The position numbers were made by a program, and so were the translations under genes. A DNA stretch of 64,000 nucleotides from TMP-24 sp041397305. GTDB taxonomy: Bacteria > Pseudomonadota > Alphaproteobacteria > Rhodobacterales > Rhodobacteraceae. Shown here piece by piece: positions 16,735-25,290 of the stretch. Location of the stretch: contig JAWKWX010000002.1 of NCBI GenBank assembly GCA_041397305.1, forward strand, positions 502,195 to 566,194. The letters run 5' to 3'. The notes under the pieces are model-generated. The model was not told the origin of the DNA and ran no database searches. It saw only the letters and a program-made list of their open reading frames with translations. Position 1 is the first letter of the stretch; every line of letters starts with the position of its first letter.

Positions 16735-18812
16735 GCGAGGCCACACCGAAGATATTTCAGCCGACCGTCCTTCTCGCGCTCGCGATGATGGCGGTCATCG
16801 CGATGATGATCCTGCCGATGCCGGCCTGGGTTCTGGACATCGGGCTCGCCGCCTCTTTCGCCATCGCGATCCTCATCTTCACCATCACGCTCTTCATCGA
16901 ACGGCCGCTCGATTTCTCGGCCTTCCCGACGATCCTTCTCGCGTCGCTGATGCTGCGCCTCGCGCTCAACGTCTCCTCGACCAAGCTCATCATCGGCCAG
17001 GGCCATACCGGCACCGGCGCGGCGGGCGAGGTGATCGAGGGGTTTGCCATGTTCATCATGTCGGGCTCGGTCCTGATCGGGCTTGTGGTGTTCGGCGTCC
17101 TGATGATCGTGAACTTCATCGTCATCACCAAGGGCGCGGGGCGGATGGCCGAGGTCGGCGCGCGCTTCGCGCTCGACGGGATGCCGGGGCGGCAGCTGGC
17201 CATCGACGCCGACATGAACGCGGGCGCCATCGACCATGCCGAGGCCAAGGCCCGGCGCGAGCGGGAGCAGGCCGAAACGACCTTCTTCGGCTCGCTCGAC
17301 GGTGCGTCGAAATTCGTGAAGGGCGATGCGGTGGCGGGGCTCATGATCACCATCCTGAACCTCCTTGTGGGACTTGCCATCGGCGTGGGCGTCCATGGCA
17401 TGCCGATCGGCCGTGCGCTCGAGACCTATGCCATCCTCACGGTAGGCGACGGGCTGGTGAGCCAGATCCCCGCCGTCATCATCTCCATCGCCTCGGCGCT
17501 GCTTCTGTCGCGCGGCGGCACCAAGGGATCCGCCGACCGCGACATCCTGCGCCAGCTCGGCCGCCATCCGCTGGCGCTTGGCACCGTGGCCTTCCTGATG
17601 GCCTTGTTCGCGCTGGTGCCCGGCCTGCCGTTCCTGCCCTTCATCATCGGCGCAGCGATCCTCGGCTTCGTCGGCTGGCGGCAGTGGCAGGCGGCGGGCG
17701 TGGCGGCCGAGCGCGCGCGGGTGCAGGCCATGCCGGTCGAACCCGCGCGGCGCCGCACGATGGGCGACCTGCTGGATCTCGACGATATCCATGTGGAATT
17801 CTCGCCGAGCCTCGTCGCGATGGTCCTCGACCCCGCCACCGGCCTCGACGCGCGCATCGCCAACATGCGCAGCCATGTCGCCACGACCTATGGGCTGATC
17901 CTGCCGGAAATCCGGCTGACCGACGATTCGACGCTCGGCGACGGCATGTACCGGATCCGCATCCAGGGGGTGGAACAGGCGCGCGACCGGATCCATCCCG
18001 ATCAGGTGATGGCGCTTCTGTCGGGCGACGATGCCGCCCTGCCGCCCGGCGGCCCCGGGAACGACGTTCGCGAACCGGTCTACGGCGCGCCCGCCCGCTG
18101 GATCCCCGCCGACCGGCAGGAGGAGGCAGCATTGGCAGGCGTGACGGTCGTGGGGCCGACCGAGGTGCTCGCGACGCATCTTCTGGAGGTGGTGAAGCGC
18201 AACTTCGCCCGGCTCCTGACGCTGAAGGGGCTGAGGCGGCTTCTCGACGAATGCACCTCGCTGTCCGACCCGGCGCGGGCGGAGGCCGCCAAACGGCTAT
18301 TCGACGAGCTGATCCCCGACAAGGTGCCGGTGGACATGCTCTTGGCCGTGCTGCGGCTGCTGCTCGAGGAACGTATTTCGATCCGCAACCTGCCCCTGAT
18401 CCTCGAATCGATCGCGGAAGCGCGCAGCCTCGGCGCACCGGAGGCAATCTGCGAACATGTGCGCAGAAGACTTGGCTTCCAGCTGGTGGCCGAGATGCGG
18501 CGCGAGGACGGAACCCTGCCGCTTCTGCAGCTTGCCCCCGAATGGGAGGAGATGTTCCGCACCTATCAGGTCGAGGGCGCCCATGACGTGGCGCTGCCAC
18601 CCGAGAAATTCAACCGGCTGGCCGCGAACGTCGCCGAGAAGGTGGCAAAGGTGGGCGAGAAGGGGATATTCCCGGCCGTCATCACCTCGGCCCGGCGGCG
18701 GCGGTTCCTCAAGACCGCGCTCGGCGCCAAGGGGATCCTGACACCTGTCCTGTCCTATGAGGAGGTCGGCGGCGACGCGAGACCCGCCATCGTCGGGCTT
18801 GTAGCGGCATGA
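16731..18812 (+). CDS. flhA: Flagellar type III export protein FlhA
   Basis: This 693-residue export gate protein has an N-terminal half with about eight membrane helices (residues 15-320) and a cytoplasmic C-terminal half (about 350-693) that docks chaperone-substrate complexes and forms a nonameric ring. Conserved blocks: RPLDFSAFPTILLASLMLRLALN, NFIVITKGAGRMAEVGARFALDGMPG with AIDADMNAG, and GDGLVSQIPA. It overlaps sltF and fliR by 4 bases each. Length matches the family. Confidence 0.97.
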   Translation: MSEATPKIFQPTVLLALAMMAVIAMMILPMPAWVLDIGLAASFAIAILIFTITLFIERPLDFSAFPTILLASLMLRLALNVSSTKLIIGQGHTGTGAAGEVIEGFAMFIMSGSVLIGLVVFGVLMIVNFIVITKGAGRMAEVGARFALDGMPGRQLAIDADMNAGAIDHAEAKARREREQAETTFFGSLDGASKFVKGDAVAGLMITILNLLVGLAIGVGVHGMPIGRALETYAILTVGDGLVSQIPAVIISIASALLLSRGGTKGSADRDILRQLGRHPLALGTVAFLMALFALVPGLPFLPFIIGAAILGFVGWRQWQAAGVAAERARVQAMPVEPARRRTMGDLLDLDDIHVEFSPSLVAMVLDPATGLDARIANMRSHVATTYGLILPEIRLTDDSTLGDGMYRIRIQGVEQARDRIHPDQVMALLSGDDAALPPGGPGNDVREPVYGAPARWIPADRQEEAALAGVTVVGPTEVLATHLLEVVKRNFARLLTLKGLRRLLDECTSLSDPARAEAAKRLFDELIPDKVPVDMLLAVLRLLLEERISIRNLPLILESIAEARSLGAPEAICEHVRRRLGFQLVAEMRREDGTLPLLQLAPEWEEMFRTYQVEGAHDVALPPEKFNRLAANVAEKVAKVGEKGIFPAVITSARRRRFLKTALGAKGILTPVLSYEEVGGDARPAIVGLVAA

Positions 18813-19585
18813 CCGGGCTGCAAGACACCATTCTCGCGGCATTCCAGGGGCCGGTGCTGATCGCAGGGCTGGTGTTCTTGCGGGTCGGCGCGGTCATGGC
18901 GCTTCTGCCCGCCTTCGGCGAACGCGCCGTCCCCGCGCGCATCCGGCTCGCTCTCGCGTTCGCTTTCACGGCGATTGTTGCCCCGGCGGTCGAGGCGCAC
19001 ATCGGCCCGCCGACAGGGGACGCTGCCGGATATGTGCTCTTTCTCCTGGCGGAATGCGCCAACGGGCTGGCGCTCGGCCTGGTGATCCGGCTGTTCCTCC
19101 TGGCGCTGGAAATGGCGGGCGGGATCGCGGCGCAGTCTGGGTCCTTGTCGCAGATGTTCGGCGTGCAGGGCGAACCGATGCCCGCGATGGCGCATCTTCT
19201 GGTGATGTCGGCGCTGTGCCTTGCGGCCCTGTCGGGCCTGCATGTCCGGGCGGCGGGGGCGATGATCCTGTCTTACGAGGCCTTGCCGGCGGGCACGGTG
19301 CCGGGGGCCGGTCTGTTGAAGGACTGGACGGTCGGACAGATGTCGCAGGCCTTCGCGCTGGCCTTCAGCCTTGCCGCGCCCTTCGTGGTGGCGGCCCTTC
19401 TTTACAATGTCGCGCTCGGCGTCATCAACCGCGCCATGCCGTCCCTGATGGTCGCCTTCGTCGGCGCGCCGGCGCTGACGGCGGGGGCGCTCATCATGCT
19501 CGCCGTCGCCGCACCCCTGATGCTCGGCCTCTGGAAAGGCGCGTTCGACGCGATCCTCGCCGATCCGTTCGCGGTGCCGCGATGA
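18809..19585 (+). CDS. fliR: Flagellar export gate protein FliR
   Basis: This 258-residue inner-membrane protein has about six hydrophobic helices. Typical blocks are FLRVGAVMALLPAFGERAVPARIRLALA near the N-terminus, ALEMAGGIAAQSGSLSQMF in the middle and NRAMPSLMVAFVGAPALTAGAL near the end. It belongs to the FliP5-FliQ4-FliR1 gate complex. It overlaps flhA and flhB by ATGA. Confidence 0.94.
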   Translation: MTGLQDTILAAFQGPVLIAGLVFLRVGAVMALLPAFGERAVPARIRLALAFAFTAIVAPAVEAHIGPPTGDAAGYVLFLLAECANGLALGLVIRLFLLALEMAGGIAAQSGSLSQMFGVQGEPMPAMAHLLVMSALCLAALSGLHVRAAGAMILSYEALPAGTVPGAGLLKDWTVGQMSQAFALAFSLAAPFVVAALLYNVALGVINRAMPSLMVAFVGAPALTAGALIMLAVAAPLMLGLWKGAFDAILADPFAVPR

Positions 19586-20685
19586 GCGGCGAGGACGATG
19601 CCAGCCGCGAGCACGAGCCGACACAGAAGAAGCTCGACGATGCGCGGGCGCGCGGTGATGTGGCCCGCTCGGCCGATCTGACCTATGCGGGCGGCATGGC
19701 GGGCTTTCTGGCGCTTTCGGCCTTCGCGGGGGCGAAACTGCTGATCGCCTTCGGCGACCGGGCACAGGCCTATCTGGGCGGCTTCGCCCTGACGGGCGCC
19801 GCCGCGGGCGCGCCCTCCGGCGCTCTGGTCGCGGGCTGGGCTGTCGCGATGGTCCTGCCCATCCTGCCCTTCCTTCTGCTGCCCGGCCTTGCCTCGTTTC
19901 TTGCCCTCGTCGCACAGCGCGGCCTTGTCTTCGCGGGCGAGAAACTTGCGCCGAAGCTCAGCCGCATCGACCCATTGCAGAACGCCAAACAGAAATTCGG
20001 CCGCGCGGGCCTCTTCGAATTCGCGAAAAGCGCGGTGAAGCTTCTGGTCACCGGCTGCCTGCTTGGCTGGTTTCTGGCCCGCAACATGTCCGAGATCATG
20101 ATGACCGCGGGGCTTCCCGCCGGGGCGGTTTCGGCGGTCATGACCGGGCTGCTGCTGCGCTTCCTCATGCTGGTCGCGGCGATCGCGCTGGTGATCGGGC
20201 TTGCGGATTTCGGCTGGCAGAGGCTGGAACATCTGCGCCGCAACAAGATGAGCCGCCAGGAGCTGATGGAGGAGTTCAAACAGTCCGAAGGCGATCCGCA
20301 CATGAAGGGCCATCGCCGCCGCCGGGCCGAAGAAATCGCGATGAACCGGATGCTGGCGGACGTGCCCAAGGCCGATGTGGTGGTGGTGAACCCGACCCAT
20401 TTTGCGGTGGCGCTGAAATGGAACCGGGCGAGCGGGCGGGCGCCGGTCTGCGTCGCCAAGGGCGTCGACGAGGTCGCCGCGCGCATCCGCGAGGCGGCCG
20501 CCACCGCAGGTGTGCCGATCCATTCCGATCCGCCGACCGCGCGGGCAATTTATGCGACGGTCGAGATCGGTCGGGAGATTAGGCCAGACTACTATGCGTC
20601 GGTCGCCGCCGCGATCCGCTTTGCCGAGCGGATGCGGCGCCGGGCCCGCGAGCAAGGCACATCGGGCGGATGGGCCCGGCGATGA
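19582..20685 (+). CDS. flhB: Flagellar export switch protein FlhB
   Basis: This 367-residue protein has about four membrane helices (residues 30-210) and a cytoplasmic C-terminal domain. It opens with the typical EPTQKKLDDARARGDVARS and carries the self-cleaving NPTH motif in VVVNPTHFAVALKW (near residue 270), where cleavage switches export from rod/hook to filament substrates. The linker KMSRQELMEEFKQSEGDPHMK is classic. Start ATG 19582, overlapping the fliR stop. Confidence 0.96.
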   Translation: MSGEDDASREHEPTQKKLDDARARGDVARSADLTYAGGMAGFLALSAFAGAKLLIAFGDRAQAYLGGFALTGAAAGAPSGALVAGWAVAMVLPILPFLLLPGLASFLALVAQRGLVFAGEKLAPKLSRIDPLQNAKQKFGRAGLFEFAKSAVKLLVTGCLLGWFLARNMSEIMMTAGLPAGAVSAVMTGLLLRFLMLVAAIALVIGLADFGWQRLEHLRRNKMSRQELMEEFKQSEGDPHMKGHRRRRAEEIAMNRMLADVPKADVVVVNPTHFAVALKWNRASGRAPVCVAKGVDEVAARIREAAATAGVPIHSDPPTARAIYATVEIGREIRPDYYASVAAAIRFAERMRRRAREQGTSGGWARR

Positions 20686-21071
20686 CACCGGCCGAGCGCG
20701 CCCGCCAGCTTGTGCGGATGAAGCGCGTGGCAGAGGCCAGGCGCGACAGCGATCTTGCCGCGCTCGCGGCGGTGTCCGCCCGCCTCGCAGCAGCCGAACG
20801 CGTGCGCGAGGATCTGGCGCTGGCGCTGGCGGCGGAGGTCCGCAAGGCCATCGCCCGGCCGGAAGTGCCGACCTTCCGGGCGCTCGACATGCATCTGGTC
20901 CTGTCGGAACGGACGAAATCGGCGATCGAGACGCGGATCGCCGGGATCGCCGAGGAGCGCGAAGCGCTGCGCGCCGTCGCGGCCGTCTCGTTCGGGCGCG
21001 CGGCGGTGCTGGAGAAACTGGCGGATCGGGTGACATTCCCTCGACCGACCATGGCCGCCCGCGAACGCTGA
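20682..21071 (+). CDS. FliJ-like small coiled-coil protein, last gene of flagellar operon
   Basis: This 129-residue, almost entirely helical protein is rich in alanine, arginine and glutamate, with no hydrophobic segment. Size, composition and position after flhB fit FliJ, the stalk of the export ATPase, but sequence identity to known FliJ is not obvious by eye. ATG 20682 gives the ATGA overlap seen throughout the operon; an in-frame ATG at 20670 lies deeper inside flhB. About 246 bases without a gene follow. Confidence 0.65.
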   Translation: MTPAERARQLVRMKRVAEARRDSDLAALAAVSARLAAAERVREDLALALAAEVRKAIARPEVPTFRALDMHLVLSERTKSAIETRIAGIAEEREALRAVAAVSFGRAAVLEKLADRVTFPRPTMAARER

Positions 21072-21317
21072 GCGCGCGCTTCTTGGGCGATTGCCTCGTC
21101 GGGCATGTCGTTTCTCGTCGGCGGGCGGCGAACCTCGCGGGGAGGGCATGAAATGCGCGACGTGGCCCGCGGGGCCTGCGCCTTCACGCTTCACGGCGAT
21201 GTTGCAACAGATCACGTCTTGGACAGAAGGGCGCAATCGTCTTGGCGCGGGCCCCACCCCGCCGCCATAAAGGGGAAAGCCCATTGCCGCCCATGCCGGT
21301 GCGGCCGGAGAGACCCG

Positions 21318-23474
21318 TTGATAAGACCGCTGATCTTCCTTGGCGTCATGCTCGCCGTACTGATCCTCTACCGCTGGTACGGGCCAGAGATCGGCAGCCT
21401 TGCGGACGTCAGGGCCGAACTGGCCCGGATCGAAGCGGCGCGCGCCGCCGCGCCCGTGACCGTCGCGGCGATCTTCTTTGCCGCCTATGTGGCGGTCACC
21501 GCGCTTTCGCTGCCGCTTGCCGTCTGGATGACGCTGGCCGCAGGCGCGCTTTTCGGATTCTGGGGCGGGCTTCTCCTCGTGTCCTTCGCCTCGGCGGTCG
21601 GCGCCACGCTCGCCTTTCTCGCCGCGCGCCATTTCCTGCGCGACTGGGTGCAGGCGCGGCTGGGCCAGCGGCTGAAGGCGGTGAACGAAGGCTTCGCCCG
21701 CGATGGCAGATTCTATCTTTTCACGCTCCGCCTCATCCCGGCGATCCCGTTCTTCGCGATCAACCTCCTGATGGGCCTCACCGCAATCCGGCCCCTGACC
21801 TTCTACTGGGTCAGCCAGATCGGCATGCTGGCGGGCACCGCCGTCTATGTGAACGCGGGCACGCGGCTTGCGGCGATCGAGAGCCTTTCGGGGATCCTCT
21901 CGCCCGCGCTGATCCTGTCGTTCGTGCTTCTTGGCCTCTTCCCCTGGATCGCCCGTGCGTTCATCGGCGCAATCCGCCGCCGCAAGGTCTATGCGCGCTG
22001 GCAGAAACCCGCCCGGTTCGACCGCAACCTGATCGTGATCGGCGCGGGCGCGGCGGGGCTCGTCTCGGCCTATATCGCGGCAGCCGTGAAGGCCAAGGTC
22101 ACGCTGATCGAGGGCCACCGCATGGGCGGGGATTGCCTGAACTACGGCTGCGTGCCGTCGAAGGCGCTGATCCGCTCGGCCAAGCTTGCGCGCCAGATCG
22201 CCAAGGCGGAAGACTTCGGCATTGCGGCCGGGCCGGCACGCGTGAATTTTCCCGCCGTCTTCAGCCGGATCGAAGCAGTCATCCGCGCCATCGAGCCGCA
22301 CGATTCCATCGAGCGCTACGAAGGTCTCGGCGTCGAGGTATTGGAAGGCCATGCCCGCCTTGTCGATCCCTGGACGGTGGCGATCACCGCGAAAGACGGC
22401 GGCGAAAGCCGCCTGACCGCGCGGGCCATCATCCTGGCGACGGGGGCCGCGCCCTTCGTGCCGCCGCTGCCGGGGCTTGATGAGGCGGGCTATCTGACCT
22501 CGGACACGCTATGGCAGGCGTTCGCCGCCCGGACCGAAGCACCGAAGCGGCTCGCGATCCTCGGCGGCGGGCCGATCGGGTCGGAACTGGCGCAAAGCTT
22601 CGCGCGGCTCGGCGCGCGGGTCACGCTGATCGAGATGGCGCCCAGGCTCCTGATCCGCGAGGACGAGGAGGTATCGGCCTTCGCCCGTGCCCGGCTGGAA
22701 GAGGACGGCGTGGAAGTCCTGACCGGTCACAAGGCCCTGTCCTGCGGCACGACGGGCGGTGAGAGATGGATCGAGGTCGAGACCGACGGCACGCGCCGCC
22801 ACATCGCCTTTGACGATCTGATCGTCGCGGTCGGCCGCGCCGCGCGGCTGGAAGGCTACGGGCTTGAGGAGCTGGGCATCCCGGCAGGCCGGGTGATCGA
22901 GACGAACGAGTATCTCGAAACGCTTTACCCCAACATCTATGCGGCGGGCGATGCGGCCGGCCCCTACCAGTTCACCCATGCCGCCGCCCATCAGGCCTGG
23001 TTCGCCGCCGTGAACGCGCTGTTCGGCTTCGCGCGGCGCTTCCGCGCCGATTACCGGGTGATGCCCGCGACCACCTTCCTCGACCCCGAGATCGCCCGCG
23101 TCGGGCTGAACGAGGCCGAAGCGAAGGCGCAGGGCGTGGCCTACGAGGTGACGCGCTACGGCATCGACGATCTGGACCGTGCCATCGCGGACGGCTCCGC
23201 CCACGGGTTCGTCAAGGTACTGACCGCGCCCGGAAAGGATCATATCCTCGGCGCCACGATCGTCGGCGAACATGCGGGCGATCTGCTGGCCGAATTCGTT
23301 CTGGCGATGAAACACGGGCTGGGGCTGAACAAGATCCTCGGCACGATCCATTCCTACCCGACCTTCGCGGAAGCGAACAAATATGCAGCCGGAGAGTGGC
23401 GCAAGGCGCATGTGAACGCACGCGCGCTGCGCCTTCTGGAAGGCCTTCACCGCTGGCGGCGGGGCGGCGCATGA
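21318..23474 (+). CDS. TVP38/TMEM64 membrane domain fused to pyridine nucleotide-disulfide oxidoreductase
   Basis: This 718-residue fusion has two parts. Residues about 1-225 are a VTT/TVP38 (DedA-like) membrane protein with about five helices and the motif LRLIPAIPFFAINLLMG. Residues about 240-718 are a class I flavoprotein of the mercuric reductase/lipoamide dehydrogenase type: FAD-binding VIGAGAAGLVSAYIA, redox cysteines in GGDCLNYGCVPSK, NAD-binding GGGPIGSELAQSFARLGARV, YAAGDAAG, and a C-terminal HSYPTFAEA. I choose TTG 21318 (GGAGAG 5 bases upstream) over ATG 21105 because the extra 71 residues look non-coding. Probably a membrane-tethered NAD(P)H disulfide reductase; substrate unknown. 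Confidence 0.88.
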   Translation: MIRPLIFLGVMLAVLILYRWYGPEIGSLADVRAELARIEAARAAAPVTVAAIFFAAYVAVTALSLPLAVWMTLAAGALFGFWGGLLLVSFASAVGATLAFLAARHFLRDWVQARLGQRLKAVNEGFARDGRFYLFTLRLIPAIPFFAINLLMGLTAIRPLTFYWVSQIGMLAGTAVYVNAGTRLAAIESLSGILSPALILSFVLLGLFPWIARAFIGAIRRRKVYARWQKPARFDRNLIVIGAGAAGLVSAYIAAAVKAKVTLIEGHRMGGDCLNYGCVPSKALIRSAKLARQIAKAEDFGIAAGPARVNFPAVFSRIEAVIRAIEPHDSIERYEGLGVEVLEGHARLVDPWTVAITAKDGGESRLTARAIILATGAAPFVPPLPGLDEAGYLTSDTLWQAFAARTEAPKRLAILGGGPIGSELAQSFARLGARVTLIEMAPRLLIREDEEVSAFARARLEEDGVEVLTGHKALSCGTTGGERWIEVETDGTRRHIAFDDLIVAVGRAARLEGYGLEELGIPAGRVIETNEYLETLYPNIYAAGDAAGPYQFTHAAAHQAWFAAVNALFGFARRFRADYRVMPATTFLDPEIARVGLNEAEAKAQGVAYEVTRYGIDDLDRAIADGSAHGFVKVLTAPGKDHILGATIVGEHAGDLLAEFVLAMKHGLGLNKILGTIHSYPTFAEANKYAAGEWRKAHVNARALRLLEGLHRWRRGGA

Positions 23475-24106
23475 TCGACCGCTTTCTCCTGCCGGTTCAA
23501 CAGGCGCTCCTGCGCCCGGCCGCTCGGCTGCTGGCGGCGCGCGGCGTGCTTGCCGACCGGATCACGCTTGCCGCCTTCGGGATCGGCGTGCTGGCGATTC
23601 CGGCGCTGGCTTTCGGCTGGTACGGGCTGGCACTTGCACTCATCCTTGCGAACCGCGCGCTCGACGGGCTGGATGGCGCTGTGGCGCGGGAAACCCAGCC
23701 GACGGACCGCGGCGCCTTCCTCGATATCGCGGCGGATTTTTTCTTCTACGGTCTCGTGCCCCTTGGCTTCGCGCTCGCAGACCCGGCCGCGAACGCGCTG
23801 GCCGCGGCGTTTGTCATCACCACCTTCATCGGCACCGGATCGAGTTTCCTGGCCTTCGCCGCGATCGCCGCCCGGCGCGGCGAGACATCGACCGCCTATC
23901 CGGCCAAGGGGATCTATTATCTCGGCGGCCTGACCGAAGGCGCGGAGACCATCGCCCTTTTTATCGCCATGTGCCTCTGGCCGCGGGCCTTCCCGACGTT
24001 CGCGATCCTCTTCGCCCTTCTCTGCCTGATCACCACCGCCCTGCGCTGGCATTGGGGCTGGCAGGCCTTTTCCGCACCGACGAACCACGACGGGATGGAT
24101 GCATGA
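23471..24106 (+). CDS. CDP-alcohol phosphatidyltransferase family protein (YnjF-like)
   Basis: This 211-residue membrane enzyme has about five or six helices. The catalytic motif of the family reads DGLDGAVAR ... GAFLDIAAD (near residue 60-85), with all the metal-binding aspartates; the spacer after AR is seven residues, one shorter than in PgsA. Such enzymes transfer a phosphoalcohol from a CDP-activated donor; donor and acceptor are unknown here. E. coli YnjF is the closest analogue I can name, and it too sits with the ynjBCD transporter. ATGA overlaps on both sides. Confidence 0.88.
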   Translation: MIDRFLLPVQQALLRPAARLLAARGVLADRITLAAFGIGVLAIPALAFGWYGLALALILANRALDGLDGAVARETQPTDRGAFLDIAADFFFYGLVPLGFALADPAANALAAAFVITTFIGTGSSFLAFAAIAARRGETSTAYPAKGIYYLGGLTEGAETIALFIAMCLWPRAFPTFAILFALLCLITTALRWHWGWQAFSAPTNHDGMDA

Positions 24107-25290
24107 GACTGACACTCACCGCGGCGCTTTTCGCCCTCATCGGCGCGCCCCTCTGGGCTGACAGCTGGGACGACACGCTCGCTGCCGCCAGGGGCCAGAC
24201 GGTCTATTGGAACGCCTGGGGCGGGGACAGCCGCACCAACGATTTCATCGCCTGGGTGGACCGCGAACTGTCGGAAAAATACGGCGTGCATGTCGAACAG
24301 GTGAAGCTTTCCGATACTGCCGAGGCGGTGACGCGCGTCCTGGCCGAGAAGAGCGCGGGCCAGACCGAGGACGGCTCGGTCGACCTGATCTGGATCAATG
24401 GCGCGAACTTCCTGTCCATGAAGGAACAGGGGCTCTTGCACGGTCCCTTCCTGCAGGGCCTGCCGAATGCGGCGTTCCTCGACCTCACGCCCGGTTCGGC
24501 GGCGGTGACCGATTTCACCATCCCGACCGAGGGCTACGAATCGCCCTGGCGGCTGGCGAAGTTCGTCTTTTCCTACGACAGCGCGCGCGTCGAGGAACCG
24601 CCCCGGTCGGCGGCGGCGCTTCTGGACTGGGCCAAGGCCAATCCCGGCCGTTTCACCCACCCCGCGGTGCAGAATTTCATGGGCGCGACCTTCCTCAAGC
24701 AGGCGCTGATCGAACTGACGCCGGACCCGACGGTCCTGCAGGCCGAAGCGACCGACGAAAGCTTCGCCACAGCCGCCGCACCGCTCTGGGCCTGGTACGA
24801 TGCGCTCCGCCCCAATCTCTGGCGGGCGGGCGAGACCTTTCCGGAAAACGAAAGCGTGCTCAACCAGATGCTGAACGACGGCGAGGTCGATTTCACCATG
24901 GCCTTCGATCCTGCCGCCGCGGCCGCCGCGGTCGAAAAGGGCCTCCTGCCCGACACGGTGCGCACTTACGGGCCCGCCGCCGGGTCGATCGGCAATATCA
25001 GCTTCGTGGCCATCCCCTTCAACGCAGCGCATCGCGAAGGCGCGGAAGTGGTGGCGAACTTCCTTCTCGACCCGGCCACCCAGGCGCGGGCGCAGGATAT
25101 CGGCATCCTCGGCAGCTATACGGTGCTCGACATGACGAAGCTTGACGAGACGCAACGCGCGGCCTTCGTGAACCTTCCCACTTCGCCCGCCCTGCCGATG
25201 CAGGCTGATCTCGGCCCGACCCTCGTCGAGCCGCACCCGAGCTGGATGGTGCGCATCGCCGAGGAATGGGCGAGGCGCTACACCAGATGA
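24103..25290 (+). CDS. ABC transporter substrate-binding protein (YnjB-like)
   Basis: This 395-residue periplasmic solute-binding protein has a signal peptide (about residues 1-20, ending GAPLWAD). The first strand, QTVYWNAWGGD, and the block SVDLIWINGANFLSMKEQGLL are typical of the YnjB/AfuA-type family (extracellular solute-binding family 1). It would deliver substrate to the permease encoded downstream. Substrate unknown; YnjBCD is often suggested to be thiamine-like, without firm proof. ATGA overlap with both neighbours. Confidence 0.88.
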   Translation: MRLTLTAALFALIGAPLWADSWDDTLAAARGQTVYWNAWGGDSRTNDFIAWVDRELSEKYGVHVEQVKLSDTAEAVTRVLAEKSAGQTEDGSVDLIWINGANFLSMKEQGLLHGPFLQGLPNAAFLDLTPGSAAVTDFTIPTEGYESPWRLAKFVFSYDSARVEEPPRSAAALLDWAKANPGRFTHPAVQNFMGATFLKQALIELTPDPTVLQAEATDESFATAAAPLWAWYDALRPNLWRAGETFPENESVLNQMLNDGEVDFTMAFDPAAAAAAVEKGLLPDTVRTYGPAAGSIGNISFVAIPFNAAHREGAEVVANFLLDPATQARAQDIGILGSYTVLDMTKLDETQRAAFVNLPTSPALPMQADLGPTLVEPHPSWMVRIAEEWARRYTR

